Positions 1 through 9,091 of a DNA stretch of 64,000 nt are shown piece by piece. Below the pieces are notes generated by a model. That model did not search any database and was not told where the DNA came from. It saw nothing but the letters and a program-made list of their open reading frames with translations. Each line of letters opens with the position of its first letter. The first letter of the stretch is position 1. Origin of the DNA: Aeromicrobium sp. Its GTDB lineage: Bacteria; Actinomycetota; Actinomycetes; Propionibacteriales; Nocardioidaceae. Made by a program: the position numbers and the translations under genes. The DNA lies in assembly GCA_023257515.1 (NCBI GenBank), contig JALRCA010000191.1, positions 1 through 64,000 of the forward strand, in the 5' to 3' direction.

Positions 1-203
1 CGCTTCGGCGTCGTGTACTGCCTCTCCCGCTGCGGAGAACTCTGCACACCATCATCCTTCGGAGGCGGAGTGCCGCCTCCGCCGCCACCACTGCACGTGA
101 TGCCGATGCATCCACCAGGCTCGTCGGCAGCGGCAGCTGACGAGCCAGCGACGACGGAGAGGACCAGCGCGGACGCTGCCAGGACCAGGGCGCGAGTTCT
201 CAT
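1..203 (-). CDS. small secreted protein, N-terminal part only (truncated by window edge)
   Basis: Reverse reading from ATG at 203: MRTRALVLAASALVLSVVAGSSAAAADEPGGCIGITCSGGGG..., a clear signal peptide; overlaps the upstream gene's stop (ATGA). Confidence 0.6.
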   Translation of the reverse strand, partial: MRTRALVLAASALVLSVVAGSSAAAADEPGGCIGITCSGGGGGGTPPPKDDGVQSSPQRERQYTTPK

Positions 204-796
204 TCCCCGCCCCCGTTCTGGCAAGACTTGCCCAGCTTGACGCCTGAGAACTTCCAGACGCTCCCCGTCTTGGAGAGCTTGATAACCGTTTGCTTCGAGC
301 CCTGCGGCTTCACGACGAAGTTGCCGTCAGGCTTGAGGTAGCTGATCGACTTCATGACCTCGCACATGGTGAGCGTCCGCGTGGAACCGGAGCCCCTGAC
401 GCTCAGTACTCGTCCTTCAGCTTTGGCCGGGAGCGTCCACTTGTTCGAGAGTGCCCTCCGAAGCACCGGGAGGACCTGCCTCTGCCCGGCTCTGGTCATC
501 GAAGCACGTACCTGTGGCAACAACTTGCCCTGATTGACCGATCCGTGGGCTGCCTCGATCACGTTCTTGTAAGCAAGGATCACGGGCAGCTTCTCTTGAT
601 CGTCCGCGTAGTCGTCCCAGTTCCCGACGTCGTACGTGACACCGAACTCGCCCTGAGGCTGAACCGGAACGGTCGGCGTCGGCGAGGCCGAGGTCTTGGT
701 CGGCTTCGCCTCCGGCTCGTCACCTCCACTGCAGGCACCCGTCGCGAGGACGGCGCACAGCAGGAGCGCGAGCACCCCTGGTCGGCGGTTCGACAC
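200..796 (-). CDS. putative lipoprotein
   Basis: GTG start at 796 gives VSNRRPGVLALLLCAVLATGACSGGDEPEAKPTKT... with a lipobox (TGAC). The longer ORF N-terminus to 1207 is antisense to the upstream gene. Confidence 0.75.
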   Translation of the reverse strand: MSNRRPGVLALLLCAVLATGACSGGDEPEAKPTKTSASPTPTVPVQPQGEFGVTYDVGNWDDYADDQEKLPVILAYKNVIEAAHGSVNQGKLLPQVRASMTRAGQRQVLPVLRRALSNKWTLPAKAEGRVLSVRGSGSTRTLTMCEVMKSISYLKPDGNFVVKPQGSKQTVIKLSKTGSVWKFSGVKLGKSCQNGGGE

Positions 797-899
797 GTCT
801 ACCCCCTGTATGCGGACGGAACCGACAACAGGATAGCGAGAAACGTCCAGTTTTGCCGATCCGGGTGCACAGGTCTGGTCGCCACGCCGATCGACCGCC

Positions 900-1604
900 T
901 CAGCGGTCCGGGACCTCGGGGGTCTTGCAGGTCTCGGGCTCGTCCTCGTCCTCGTCACCGGGCTTGGGCTTGTCGTCGCCGGGCTTGTCGTCGCCGGGCT
1001 TGTCGTCGTCGCCCTTGCCGGGCTTGTCGTCGTCCTCGTCGCGCGGCGTGCACGGCGTGACCTCCGCCGTCGGCGGGGCCGACGGCGCGTTCTCGGTCGG
1101 GCCCGCGCTCGGGGGCGCCAGGGACGGGGGCCCGATCGTCGAGACCTTGCCGCTGTCGGGGCCCGAGATGCCGCTGACCGGTCGCGCGAGAGCGGTGCCG
1201 TCGGCATCCAGGCTGCTCCAGCCGATCATGTTCAGCAGGATCGTCGGCGCCTGCACGCGCGCGGTGACCGTGACCGCCTTGTAGCTGCCGCGCGAGTCCG
1301 GCACCGTCTCGATCGAGGCGGTGCACTGCACGAGCTCCGCATCGGCCGCGCGGGCCTGGGCGCAGTACGCACTTGCAGCCTGCAGTGCCTGGTTGTTGAG
1401 CAGGTCCAGGTCGGGGTCGTCGACGTCGATCGCCTGGGCGCCCGCACGGGCGGCCTCCTGGGCGTACGCGATCGCACGGCCCTTGGCGTTGAGCTGTCGC
1501 CCGCCGTCGATGACGAGCCCGGCCAGCAGGATGATCGCGAGCGAGACGATCACGACGAACGGCGTGATCGATCCGCGCTCGTCGCGGCTCCCGGGGCCCC
1601 TCAC
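900..1604 (-). CDS. TadG-like pilus assembly protein with acidic/Pro repeat C-terminus
   Basis: DERGSITPFVVIVSLAIILLAGLVIDGGRQLNAKGRAIAYAQEAARAGAQA is typical of TadE/TadG-like N-termini; in Tad operon; GTGA overlap with upstream stop. Confidence 0.8.
   Translation of the reverse strand: MRGPGSRDERGSITPFVVIVSLAIILLAGLVIDGGRQLNAKGRAIAYAQEAARAGAQAIDVDDPDLDLLNNQALQAASAYCAQARAADAELVQCTASIETVPDSRGSYKAVTVTARVQAPTILLNMIGWSSLDADGTALARPVSGISGPDSGKVSTIGPPSLAPPSAGPTENAPSAPPTAEVTPCTPRDEDDDKPGKGDDDKPGDDKPGDDKPKPGDEDEDEPETCKTPEVPDR
961..1040. repeat. short tandem repeats (~15 bp, GGGCTTGTCGTCGCC-like) encoding KPGDD repeats
   Basis: Directly visible: ccgggcttgtcgtcgccgggcttgtcgtcgccgggcttgtcgtcgtcg. Confidence 0.75.
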
Positions 1605-2077
1605 TGGTAGCCCCGGTACCGGTCGAGGGGACTCGTGAACGTACGCGTGATCGTGACCGACTTGAGCGGGAGCCCGGCCAGGTCGCTCAGGTCGAGCGTG
1701 CAGGTGACCTCGACGCTGACCGAGTCGATCGCGATCGGGTCGTTGGGGTCGGGGAGGCTGAACGCCGTCTGAGTCATCGAGATCCGCGCGACCTTGGACG
1801 TCGAGCGGCACGAGTCCGGGGCGTCGACCATCGACTCCTGCAGCACCTGGTCGGAGATCTTGGGGACGTCGGCACGCACGTTCTGCGCCGTCGAGGCGCG
1901 GGCCGCGTCTCGCGCCGCCTGGTCGATGAGGTTCTCGGTCTGGGCGTACCGCCCGAACGCCAGGATCATCATGAGCAGCAGGAGCATGAAGGGCGCGACG
2001 ATCACGAGCTCGAGGCTCGCGGTCCCCCGGTCCCGACGACCCAGGTGCCCGGTGCGGGCGCGCCTAGCGGAAGTCAC
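1601..2077 (-). CDS. TadE-like pilus assembly protein
   Basis: DRGTASLELVIVAPFMLLLLMMILAFGRYAQTENLIDQAARDAARAS: TadE motif; GTG start at 2077. Confidence 0.85.
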   Translation of the reverse strand: MTSARRARTGHLGRRDRGTASLELVIVAPFMLLLLMMILAFGRYAQTENLIDQAARDAARASTAQNVRADVPKISDQVLQESMVDAPDSCRSTSKVARISMTQTAFSLPDPNDPIAIDSVSVEVTCTLDLSDLAGLPLKSVTITRTFTSPLDRYRGYQ

Positions 2078-2463
2078 CACGGAACTGCTCCAACGTGGCC
2101 TGCGAGGACTGCTGGACCTCGACGTCGCCTCCCAGCGGGAGGGTCGCGGTCCCGGTGACGAGCATCGTGACACGGCCCGTCTTGGTGTCGATCGTCCCGA
2201 TCGCACTCACGTTCTCGAGTCGCCCGATCTTCGAGGCGTACGAGACCGTCAGCTGCTCGGCTGCGGAGCGGAACGACTGCGGGTCGGAGTTGTTGCCCGC
2301 CAGGCGCAGGTACGAGACACCCTCGCGCGCGGCGGACTGCGCCGTGTTCCGGGCATAGATGTACAGACCCGCCTGGATGATCGAGAAGATCAGCAGCAGG
2401 AAGACCGGCGCGATGATCGAGAACTCCAGCGCGCTCGTGCCGCGCTGGTCGCGGCGACGGCTA
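2064..2463 (-). CDS. TadE-like pilus assembly protein (start codon unresolved)
   Basis: RDQRGTSALEFSIIAPVFLLLIFSIIQAGLYIYARNTAQSAAREG: TadE motif. No ATG/GTG/TTG just upstream; nearest in-frame GTG is ~2594, inside the Flp gene. Confidence 0.8.
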
Positions 2464-2664
2464 CTTGATCTGCGAGACGTTGTCGGTGACGACGTCGCGG
2501 ATGGCCTTTCCGACGAGGAGCGCGAGAACGACGACGACGGCTGAGATGATCGCCCACTCGACGGCCGAGGCCCCGACCTCGTTGCGACCCTCACGTCGCG
2601 CCTTGTCGGCCCAGCCCCGGACGAGCGTGATGAGCGCTCGTGCGTAGAACACCTCAGGTGCCAC
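2461..2664 (-). CDS. flp: Flp/Fap-type IVb pilin-like small protein
   Basis: NEVGASAVEWAIISAVVVVLALLVGKAIRDVV: Flp-type hydrophobic helix after a G-A-S-AVEW processing-like site; in Tad operon. Confidence 0.7.
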   Translation of the reverse strand: MAPEVFYARALITLVRGWADKARREGRNEVGASAVEWAIISAVVVVLALLVGKAIRDVVTDNVSQIK

Positions 2665-2692
2665 GTCGTTTCCCCTTCAGACGACAAGACGG

Positions 2693-3589
2693 TCATGTGA
2701 GCCCACTGACCGCCGGATAGGCCAAGAATACCAAGAAAGCGATGCACATGAGCAGCTGAGCCATGAGCATCGACTGGGACGACTCCCCGGCGGCGCCCTC
2801 GACGTCGACGAGCTCCTTGCGGCGCATGGACTCGGCGCGAGACATGAGCGAGGACCGGATCCGCGCGCCTTCGTCGCCCGCGAGCGCGAGCGCCGACGCG
2901 AGGTCGCGCAGCTCGTCGACACCCAGGTCGCGTCCCAGCCGCGCGATGCTCTCCCACGGCGTGAGCCCCATGATGCGCGCGTTCGACAACGCCTGTCGCA
3001 GTCGCACCATGGCCCAGTGGTCGCCGAACGACGACGCAGCCAGCAGTGCCTCGGGCAGTCCGCGTCCGCCGGCGAGGTTCATGCCGACGAGGTCGAGGAA
3101 CGCTCCCACGACGTGCCGGAAGTCCCGGCGCCTCAGCTCGGCCTCGCGGCGCAGCGCCAGGTCCGGGACGAGGAAGCCCGCGACGCCGGCGACGACCGCG
3201 ACGACGAGCGGCACGCCCACGTTGCTGGCATAGCCCAGCAGCACGAACGCGGCCGGGAACCAGACGAACGCCGCGAGCGCGAGCAACGCCTTCGTGCCGA
3301 GGTGGGTCGTCATGGACCGGTTCATGACGTCGAGGTCGGCGCGCACGCGACCGAGGGTCCACCCACGGGCCGTCATCTCGGCCTCGAGCCGGCCACCGAC
3401 GCTCTCGCGGACACGGTCGAGCCTGTCCTCGCGCTGGGCGGCGCTGCCGGTGAGCGCGCGACGCGTCGGACGGCTGCGGTCGAGCCGTCCGAGGGTCGCG
3501 GCGACACCCGGGAGCGGCTTGGCGAACACGCGGACGAGGATCGCGAGACCGAGACCGATCGCGGCTCCGGCCAGGAGGGGCAGGATCAT
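2693..3589 (-). CDS. tadC: type II secretion system F family protein (TadC)
   Basis: 298-aa membrane protein with GspF-like features (DLVGMNLAGGRGLPEALLAAS); next to TadB. Confidence 0.85.
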   Translation of the reverse strand: MILPLLAGAAIGLGLAILVRVFAKPLPGVAATLGRLDRSRPTRRALTGSAAQREDRLDRVRESVGGRLEAEMTARGWTLGRVRADLDVMNRSMTTHLGTKALLALAAFVWFPAAFVLLGYASNVGVPLVVAVVAGVAGFLVPDLALRREAELRRRDFRHVVGAFLDLVGMNLAGGRGLPEALLAASSFGDHWAMVRLRQALSNARIMGLTPWESIARLGRDLGVDELRDLASALALAGDEGARIRSSLMSRAESMRRKELVDVEGAAGESSQSMLMAQLLMCIAFLVFLAYPAVSGLT

Positions 3590-4479
3590 GAGCTCACCTC
3601 CACGCGCTCGTCGTCACGGGCCTTCGGCGCCACCAGGAACCGTTCCGGCTCCTCGACGCCGGCCAGTCGCCGCAGCCACAGGATGCTGAGGCCGAAGACC
3701 GCGAGGACGACGGCGAGCACAACCTGACCCTGGAGGGTGCCGTACGGCTCGACGTACTCACGGTTGAACACGACGAGCAGCGAGGCCACGCCCAGGATCA
3801 CGCCGACGACCACCTGGACGCTGCGTCGGGTGCTGCGCCGGCTCGACTCGACCCGTCGGCGGACGTCGAGCTCGTCGCGGGCCGAGGTCGCCAGCGCGGT
3901 GAGGACGTCGCGCAGACCTGGGCCACGCAGCCGTGAGTTCAGGATGAGCGCGGCGGTGACGAGGTCCGCCGAGGCGTCGTCGAGGTCCTCGGAGAACTTC
4001 ATGAAAGCGTCCGGGAGCGGCTCCCTGACCCGGAGCCGGTCGACGAGCAGGTTGAGCGCCGGCCGGATCGAGGGGGCGGCGTTGACGGCCGTCGCCGGGA
4101 TGGCCTGCTCGAGGCCGACCGCACCGGCGATCGTGTCGCGCAGCGCCTCGATCCAGCCCGCGAGTCCCTCGGCCCGCAGGATGGCCGCGCGCTCCTCGCG
4201 CACGCCGCCGAACCAGCGGTCCCAGAACCCGACGAGGACACCGAGGACGACCGCCAGCACGACCCAGCGGATCGTGATGAGCACGATGAGCGCGACGGCG
4301 ACGCCCGCGAGCAGCATGCGGGTACGTCGCGCGGTCGGTGCCTTGCGGGAGCCGGACGACCGACCGGCCCACGGCTGCACCAGCCGCTGCCCGGTGACCA
4401 CCAGCAGGAGCAGCGCGAGCCCGAGTCCCGCGACGGCACCGGCCGTCGTGGCGAGCGGGACGCGCAGCTCCTCGAGCAT
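3586..4479 (-). CDS. tadB: type II secretion system F family protein (TadB)
   Basis: MLEELRVPLATTAGAVAGLGLALLLLVV...; GspF-like; ATGA overlap with CpaF stop. Confidence 0.85.
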   Translation of the reverse strand: MLEELRVPLATTAGAVAGLGLALLLLVVTGQRLVQPWAGRSSGSRKAPTARRTRMLLAGVAVALIVLITIRWVVLAVVLGVLVGFWDRWFGGVREERAAILRAEGLAGWIEALRDTIAGAVGLEQAIPATAVNAAPSIRPALNLLVDRLRVREPLPDAFMKFSEDLDDASADLVTAALILNSRLRGPGLRDVLTALATSARDELDVRRRVESSRRSTRRSVQVVVGVILGVASLLVVFNREYVEPYGTLQGQVVLAVVLAVFGLSILWLRRLAGVEEPERFLVAPKARDDERVEVSS

Positions 4480-5786
4480 CAGGCCCACCGTCCGTGGACG
4501 TCGGGGTCGTAGCCGAACTCCTGCAGCTCGTCGATGCACGCGATCGGCGCGTGCGGAGCGGCGCGACCGTCCGCGTCGGGCGCGAACACCTCGCTCGAGA
4601 GCACCTGGCCGTCGTGGCCGACAACCTCGCGGATGCTCTCGACGATGCGGGCCTGCCCGCCGCCGGTGGCGTGGTCGTTGTGCTTGCGCAGGAACACCAC
4701 GAAGTCGAGGGCACCGGCGATGAGCATCGTCGTGGCCTCGAGCGGGAGCCGCTCCCGGGCCTGGATGGCATAGGTGCCGATGCGGTTGAACACCTCGAGC
4801 GAGGAGTTCGCGTGGATCGTCGAGAGCGAGCCGTCGTTGCCCTGGCTCATCGCGTTGAGCATCGTGACGATCTCGTCGCCCAGGACCTCGCCGACGATGA
4901 CGCGCGAGGGGTTCATGCGCAGCGACCGGCGGACCAGCTCGGCCATCGAGACGCCGCCGAGTCCTTCGGAGTTGGGCAGCCGCTCCTCGAACGCGACGAC
5001 GTTCGGGTGCAGGTCAGGGGTCTCGCCGAGCCCGAGCTCGAGCGCTCGCTCGACCGTGATCAGACGCTCCGACGCGGGGATGACGTTCGCCAGGGCGCGC
5101 AGCATCGTGGTCTTGCCCGCGTTGGTGGCGCCGGCGATCATGACGTTCTTGCGCGCCAGGATCGCCGCCTTCAGGAACGCACCGACGTCGGCCGACATCG
5201 TGCCGTTGGCCACGAGCTCGTCGAGGAAGACCCGTCCGAGCCGCGCCTTGCGGACCGACACGGCGGGCCGGGCCGTGACGTTCATGACCGCCGAGAGTCG
5301 CGAGCCGTCGGGCAGTCGCAGGTCGAGCTGCGGGTTCGCGGAGTCGAACGGGCGGCTCGACAGACCCGTGTGGGCCGCGAGCACCTGGATCAGCTCGACG
5401 AGCTCCTCGTCGCTCTCGGCGACCGGCGGGTGCCGCTCCTCCCGGCCGTCGCCGTACTGCACGAAGACCTGGTCGCACCCGTTGATGTCGATGTTCTCGA
5501 CCTCGGGGTCCTGCAGCAGCGGCTGCAGGCGACCGACGCCGAACAGCGCCGAGTGGATCGCGGTGGCGACCTCGGCCTCGTCCTCGGGCGAGATCGGGCG
5601 GCGGCCCTCTGCCACCTCGTAGCGCGCATGGTCCTCGAGGACCTGGACGATGAGCGAGCGCGCGTACTCCCGCTCGTCGTCGGCACTCATGGCCGTGACA
5701 CCGGCGATCTGGTCGCGCCGCCGCTGCTCGTTCAGCCGGTCGGCGACCTGGACGCGCAGCGTACGGACGAGGTCGTGGTCGATCAC
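4479..5786 (-). CDS. cpaF: CpaF/TadA family secretion ATPase
   Basis: Walker A GATNAGKTTMLRAL, Walker B RVIVGEVLGDE, ENIDINGCDQVFVQYGDGR typical of CpaF. Confidence 0.95.
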   Translation of the reverse strand: MIDHDLVRTLRVQVADRLNEQRRRDQIAGVTAMSADDEREYARSLIVQVLEDHARYEVAEGRRPISPEDEAEVATAIHSALFGVGRLQPLLQDPEVENIDINGCDQVFVQYGDGREERHPPVAESDEELVELIQVLAAHTGLSSRPFDSANPQLDLRLPDGSRLSAVMNVTARPAVSVRKARLGRVFLDELVANGTMSADVGAFLKAAILARKNVMIAGATNAGKTTMLRALANVIPASERLITVERALELGLGETPDLHPNVVAFEERLPNSEGLGGVSMAELVRRSLRMNPSRVIVGEVLGDEIVTMLNAMSQGNDGSLSTIHANSSLEVFNRIGTYAIQARERLPLEATTMLIAGALDFVVFLRKHNDHATGGGQARIVESIREVVGHDGQVLSSEVFAPDADGRAAPHAPIACIDELQEFGYDPDVHGRWA

Positions 5787-6679
5787 GAGCCCGCCCCCCA
5801 GGTCTGCGACGCCCCGGGAGGCGGCGGCACGCCCGGCGGGCCGGTCGGGGGCGGCGGGATGGACGCCGCCTCGGGCACCGGCTGCTCGGTGGTCTCGTCA
5901 GGCTCCGGCGCGGCGGCCGGGACGTAGTACCCCGACGTGCGCTGGGCGAGCTCCTCGACGACGGGTCGGGCCGACCGCACGAGCGCCGTGCGGTCGGGGT
6001 TGCCCACGACCTGGCCGAGGAAGAACCTGGCACCCGTCGGGTCGAAGGCCAGGTGGTGCGCACCGGCGAGCTCGATCTCGGCACGCTCGAGCGCCTCGTG
6101 GACCTCGCGCACCGCGCGCGTGCGCTTGGGGGCAGCGACGACGGCGACGTGCAGCGGCACGCCGATCGGGCCGCCGGACGACTCCTCGACGCGACGCAGT
6201 CGCTCACGCAGGTGCACGACGTTGCTCGGCACCGTGTCGACGAGCATGAGCAGGGACGACGCGTTCGCCAGCAGCGCGTTCTGCGGTGTCGTGGCGCCGA
6301 TGCGTCCCAGGTCGGCGATGGTGTCGACGCCGGGCAGCTCGGCGAAGAGTCCACCGAGCTGCGGCCACTGGTTCAGGCCGGCAGCCTGCTCGGGCGACGT
6401 CACGCCGCACACCACGTCCTGGCCGCCCACCACCTGCTGCACGTGGTGCTGGACGAGCTGGGGGTAGAGGGAGCGACGTCCGGCCGCCACCAGGCTCAGG
6501 AGCCCGACCTGCGGATCGAGCGGCTGCCCGTCGGGGCCGGGCAGGCGCAGGGCGATGTCACCGCCCGAGGGGTCGGCCTCGACGACGAGGCTCGGGCGGG
6601 GCCACAGGGCGGCGAACAGGGCGGCCGCCGTGGTGACGCCCGGGGAGCCCTTCGCCGACGCGATCGCGAGCAGACCCAT
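5783..6679 (-). CDS. CpaE-like/MinD-like ATPase (Tad pilus localisation)
   Basis: MGLLAIASAKGSPGVTTAAALFAALWPRPSLVVEADPSGGD: deviant Walker A P-loop; in Tad operon. Confidence 0.8.
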   Translation of the reverse strand: MGLLAIASAKGSPGVTTAAALFAALWPRPSLVVEADPSGGDIALRLPGPDGQPLDPQVGLLSLVAAGRRSLYPQLVQHHVQQVVGGQDVVCGVTSPEQAAGLNQWPQLGGLFAELPGVDTIADLGRIGATTPQNALLANASSLLMLVDTVPSNVVHLRERLRRVEESSGGPIGVPLHVAVVAAPKRTRAVREVHEALERAEIELAGAHHLAFDPTGARFFLGQVVGNPDRTALVRSARPVVEELAQRTSGYYVPAAAPEPDETTEQPVPEAASIPPPPTGPPGVPPPPGASQTWGAGS

Positions 6680-6680
6680 G

Positions 6681-7331
6681 TCAGGTCCCGCAGGTCTTCG
6701 GGACGTCGCTCTCACCGGTCAACGCCGCCGTGACCGCGTTGTCCTCGATGCCCTGGGCGACGACGCTCAGGCAGGACAGGTCGATCGAGACGATGATCGG
6801 GACCTCGCTGCCGGCGGAGCCGAGCCCACCGTCCTCGGCCTTGCCGACGGACACGAGCTCGGCATAGATCGCCCGGCGACCGTTCTCGCCGCCGACCGCG
6901 AGCGCCATCTGCGCGCCGGGCTGCAGGCCCTCGACGAACGGGCTGGCATCGACCGGGATCGTCAGCTGGGTCTGGTTGGCGGCGATGCCGGACTTCTTCG
7001 AGACCATCTGGCGCGTCAGGACGGTTCCGGGCAGCAGGCGCGTCGTCGCGGCCTGACCGACGATCGAGTCGCTCTGCGACGACGGCACGCCGTTCGCGTA
7101 GTCCTCGGGCAGGCTCACACGGGTCAGGTCGTCGGACGAGATCGTCGCCCCCTGCGCGACCTCGTTCTTGACCTGCACGTAGAACGCACGATCACCCGAC
7201 TGGATCGCGAGCCAGGCCGAGCCCAGGGCGCCGCCCACGATCAGGATGATCGCCAGCGCGACGAGCGCGGGACGCGACTCACGGGTCGACGGCAGGCGCG
7301 ACGCCTGACCCTGCTGCGTGGACTTCGCCAT
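6681..7331 (-). CDS. CpaB/SAF-domain-like protein
   Basis: Single N-terminal TM, then GATISSDDLTRVSLPEDYA...LLPGTVLTRQMVS, typical SAF domain. Confidence 0.8.
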   Translation of the reverse strand: MAKSTQQGQASRLPSTRESRPALVALAIILIVGGALGSAWLAIQSGDRAFYVQVKNEVAQGATISSDDLTRVSLPEDYANGVPSSQSDSIVGQAATTRLLPGTVLTRQMVSKKSGIAANQTQLTIPVDASPFVEGLQPGAQMALAVGGENGRRAIYAELVSVGKAEDGGLGSAGSEVPIIVSIDLSCLSVVAQGIEDNAVTAALTGESDVPKTCGT

Positions 7332-7460
7332 CGGCTCACCTCTCGGCACGTTCGAGGGGTGGATCGCCCCTGATCGATCAAGGCCAAACCGTACACGGCG
7401 TCCGGGCGTCGCGCCGAGCCAGTGGACAGATGCGGCACCGCACTCGGACGTTCGAGCCGC

Positions 7461-7814
7461 CTACTGGGGCGCCGTCGCGGTCGGACCGGGCGTGACGGGT
7501 CCGGAGCTGGACTGCTCGCGCTGCTGCTCCTGCTCCTTCTCCTTCTCGTTCTTCGTCGTGGCGCTGATCGCGTTCATGACGATGATGCCCGCGATGATGA
7601 CGGTCACGACGACGACGCCGACGACCACCGACGGCCACACGCGCTGGTGCTCACGCCACGTGCGGCGACTGCCGTGGAGCAGGGCCGAGCGCATCTGCCG
7701 CCGCCGCATGGCGTCGGCCTCGAGCACGTAGCGCTCGGCGTTCGGGGTGTTCTGCAGCGCCAGCGTGGGGGCCGGCCGGGGCTGGTCCGGCTTCTGCGGG
7801 TCCTCGGTGCTCAT
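7461..7814 (-). CDS. hypothetical single-TM protein
   Basis: 117 aa; TM VVVGVVVVTVIIAGIIVMNAISA; ATGA overlap with upstream gene. Confidence 0.65.
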   Translation of the reverse strand: MSTEDPQKPDQPRPAPTLALQNTPNAERYVLEADAMRRRQMRSALLHGSRRTWREHQRVWPSVVVGVVVVTVIIAGIIVMNAISATTKNEKEKEQEQQREQSSSGPVTPGPTATAPQ

Positions 7815-9091
7815 CGCGCCTGCGTCCCGAGGCTGACACCGGCCGCGGCGCGCACGAACGCCTCGCGCGTGGCGGACGAGACCCGCGACGCGTCGTACGC
7901 GCTGCCGGCCGCCAGGAACGGGTCGGGTGGGACCACGACGACGGCCGAGGGCTGCAGGCCCAGCTGCTGGACGACCTCACGGTGGGCACTGCGGTAGAGC
8001 TCGTCGTTGGGGCAGACCACGACGTGCAGGGCGCGCCGGGCGGCCACGGGGTTGACGTCGCGGGCACGGTCGAGCGCCACCGACAGGGCAGCGGCGCCGA
8101 CCGCCCCCGGCGTGGTGACCACGACGACCTGGTCGGCACGGGCGAGCGCCGCGTGAGCACCCTCGCCGGCCGCCGACCCGACGTCCAGCAGCGCGAAGGT
8201 GTGGTCGGCGCCGATACGGTCCAAGGCGGCTGCGAGGTCGCGTCGTGCGAGCGACAGGTCCCACTCGACCGAGTCGACGACGCTCAGCCCCGAGGGCGCC
8301 GCCGGCAAGGGCTGGTCGGGGTCGGCGCCACCGACGGCGGTGACGTCGACAGCGGCCGAGGCACCCACGAGAGTGCTGAGGGCGAGCGTGCCCTGGCCGA
8401 CGTCGACGACGGCCGAGCGGTCGTCACGCAGGGCCACGAAGCACGTGCCGATGCCCAGGGCGACGGTGGTCGACCCGACACCACCCTTGGCCGACACGAC
8501 CGCGACGACGCGACGATCGCTCTGGCGGTGACGCACAGCGTCGACCAGCTCGCGATCGCCCTGGACGGCCTCGGCCGCCTCGACGGTCACGACACCGCGC
8601 GCCCAGGTGCGGGCCAGCAGCGACGCGGGCCGGGGTGCCGGCGTCGACGTCGCCGTGCGCGCGAGCAGCTGCTCGACGGTGCTGAGCGGACGGTCCGCCG
8701 GCGGCGGAGGGGGCGCGGACCCCGGGGCCGACCAGGACGGAGCACCCGCCACGTTCTGGGCCGTCGGGTTCTGGGCCGACGGGTTCTGGGCCGACGGGTT
8801 GGCCGTCACGTTCTGGGCCGGCACGGAAGGAGGCGCAGGGGGTTCGGGCGGCGCCTGGCGCTCGGCGAACTCCGGGCGCAACGGCACGACCGGCGCCGAG
8901 GGCGTGGTGTCGAGGCCCGGATCCGCGGACGGCTCGGGCTGTGACTGGAGCGGCGGACCGTCGGTGAGGCCGAGGCTGCGCGGGTCGATGCCCATGCGGC
9001 TGAGGTCCGCAGCGGCACCCTGCGCCTGCCGGCGCCGCTGCGCGCCGAGATCCGGCTGACCGTCGTCCTCGGGCTTGTCGTCGTCCGCCAT
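7811..9091 (-). CDS. MinD/ParA-like ATPase with Pro/Asn-rich N-terminus (EspI-like)
   Basis: VVAVVSAKGGVGSTTVALGIGT Walker A; N-terminal NPSAQNPSAQNPTAQN repeats; adjacent to EccD, as for ESX EspI. Confidence 0.8.
   Translation of the reverse strand: MADDDKPEDDGQPDLGAQRRRQAQGAAADLSRMGIDPRSLGLTDGPPLQSQPEPSADPGLDTTPSAPVVPLRPEFAERQAPPEPPAPPSVPAQNVTANPSAQNPSAQNPTAQNVAGAPSWSAPGSAPPPPPADRPLSTVEQLLARTATSTPAPRPASLLARTWARGVVTVEAAEAVQGDRELVDAVRHRQSDRRVVAVVSAKGGVGSTTVALGIGTCFVALRDDRSAVVDVGQGTLALSTLVGASAAVDVTAVGGADPDQPLPAAPSGLSVVDSVEWDLSLARRDLAAALDRIGADHTFALLDVGSAAGEGAHAALARADQVVVVTTPGAVGAAALSVALDRARDVNPVAARRALHVVVCPNDELYRSAHREVVQQLGLQPSAVVVVPPDPFLAAGSAYDASRVSSATREAFVRAAAGVSLGTQAR
8751..8820. repeat. 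tandem ~15-bp repeat GGGTTCTGGGCCGAC (encodes AQNPS)
   Basis: Visible: gggttctgggccgacgggttctgggccgacgggtt, with degenerate flanking copies. Confidence 0.75.

Noticed and set aside
200-1207. Long N-terminal extension of the lipoprotein ORF
   Set aside because: The extension overlaps the TadG-like gene out of frame; the GTG at 796 gives a proper signal peptide and lipobox.
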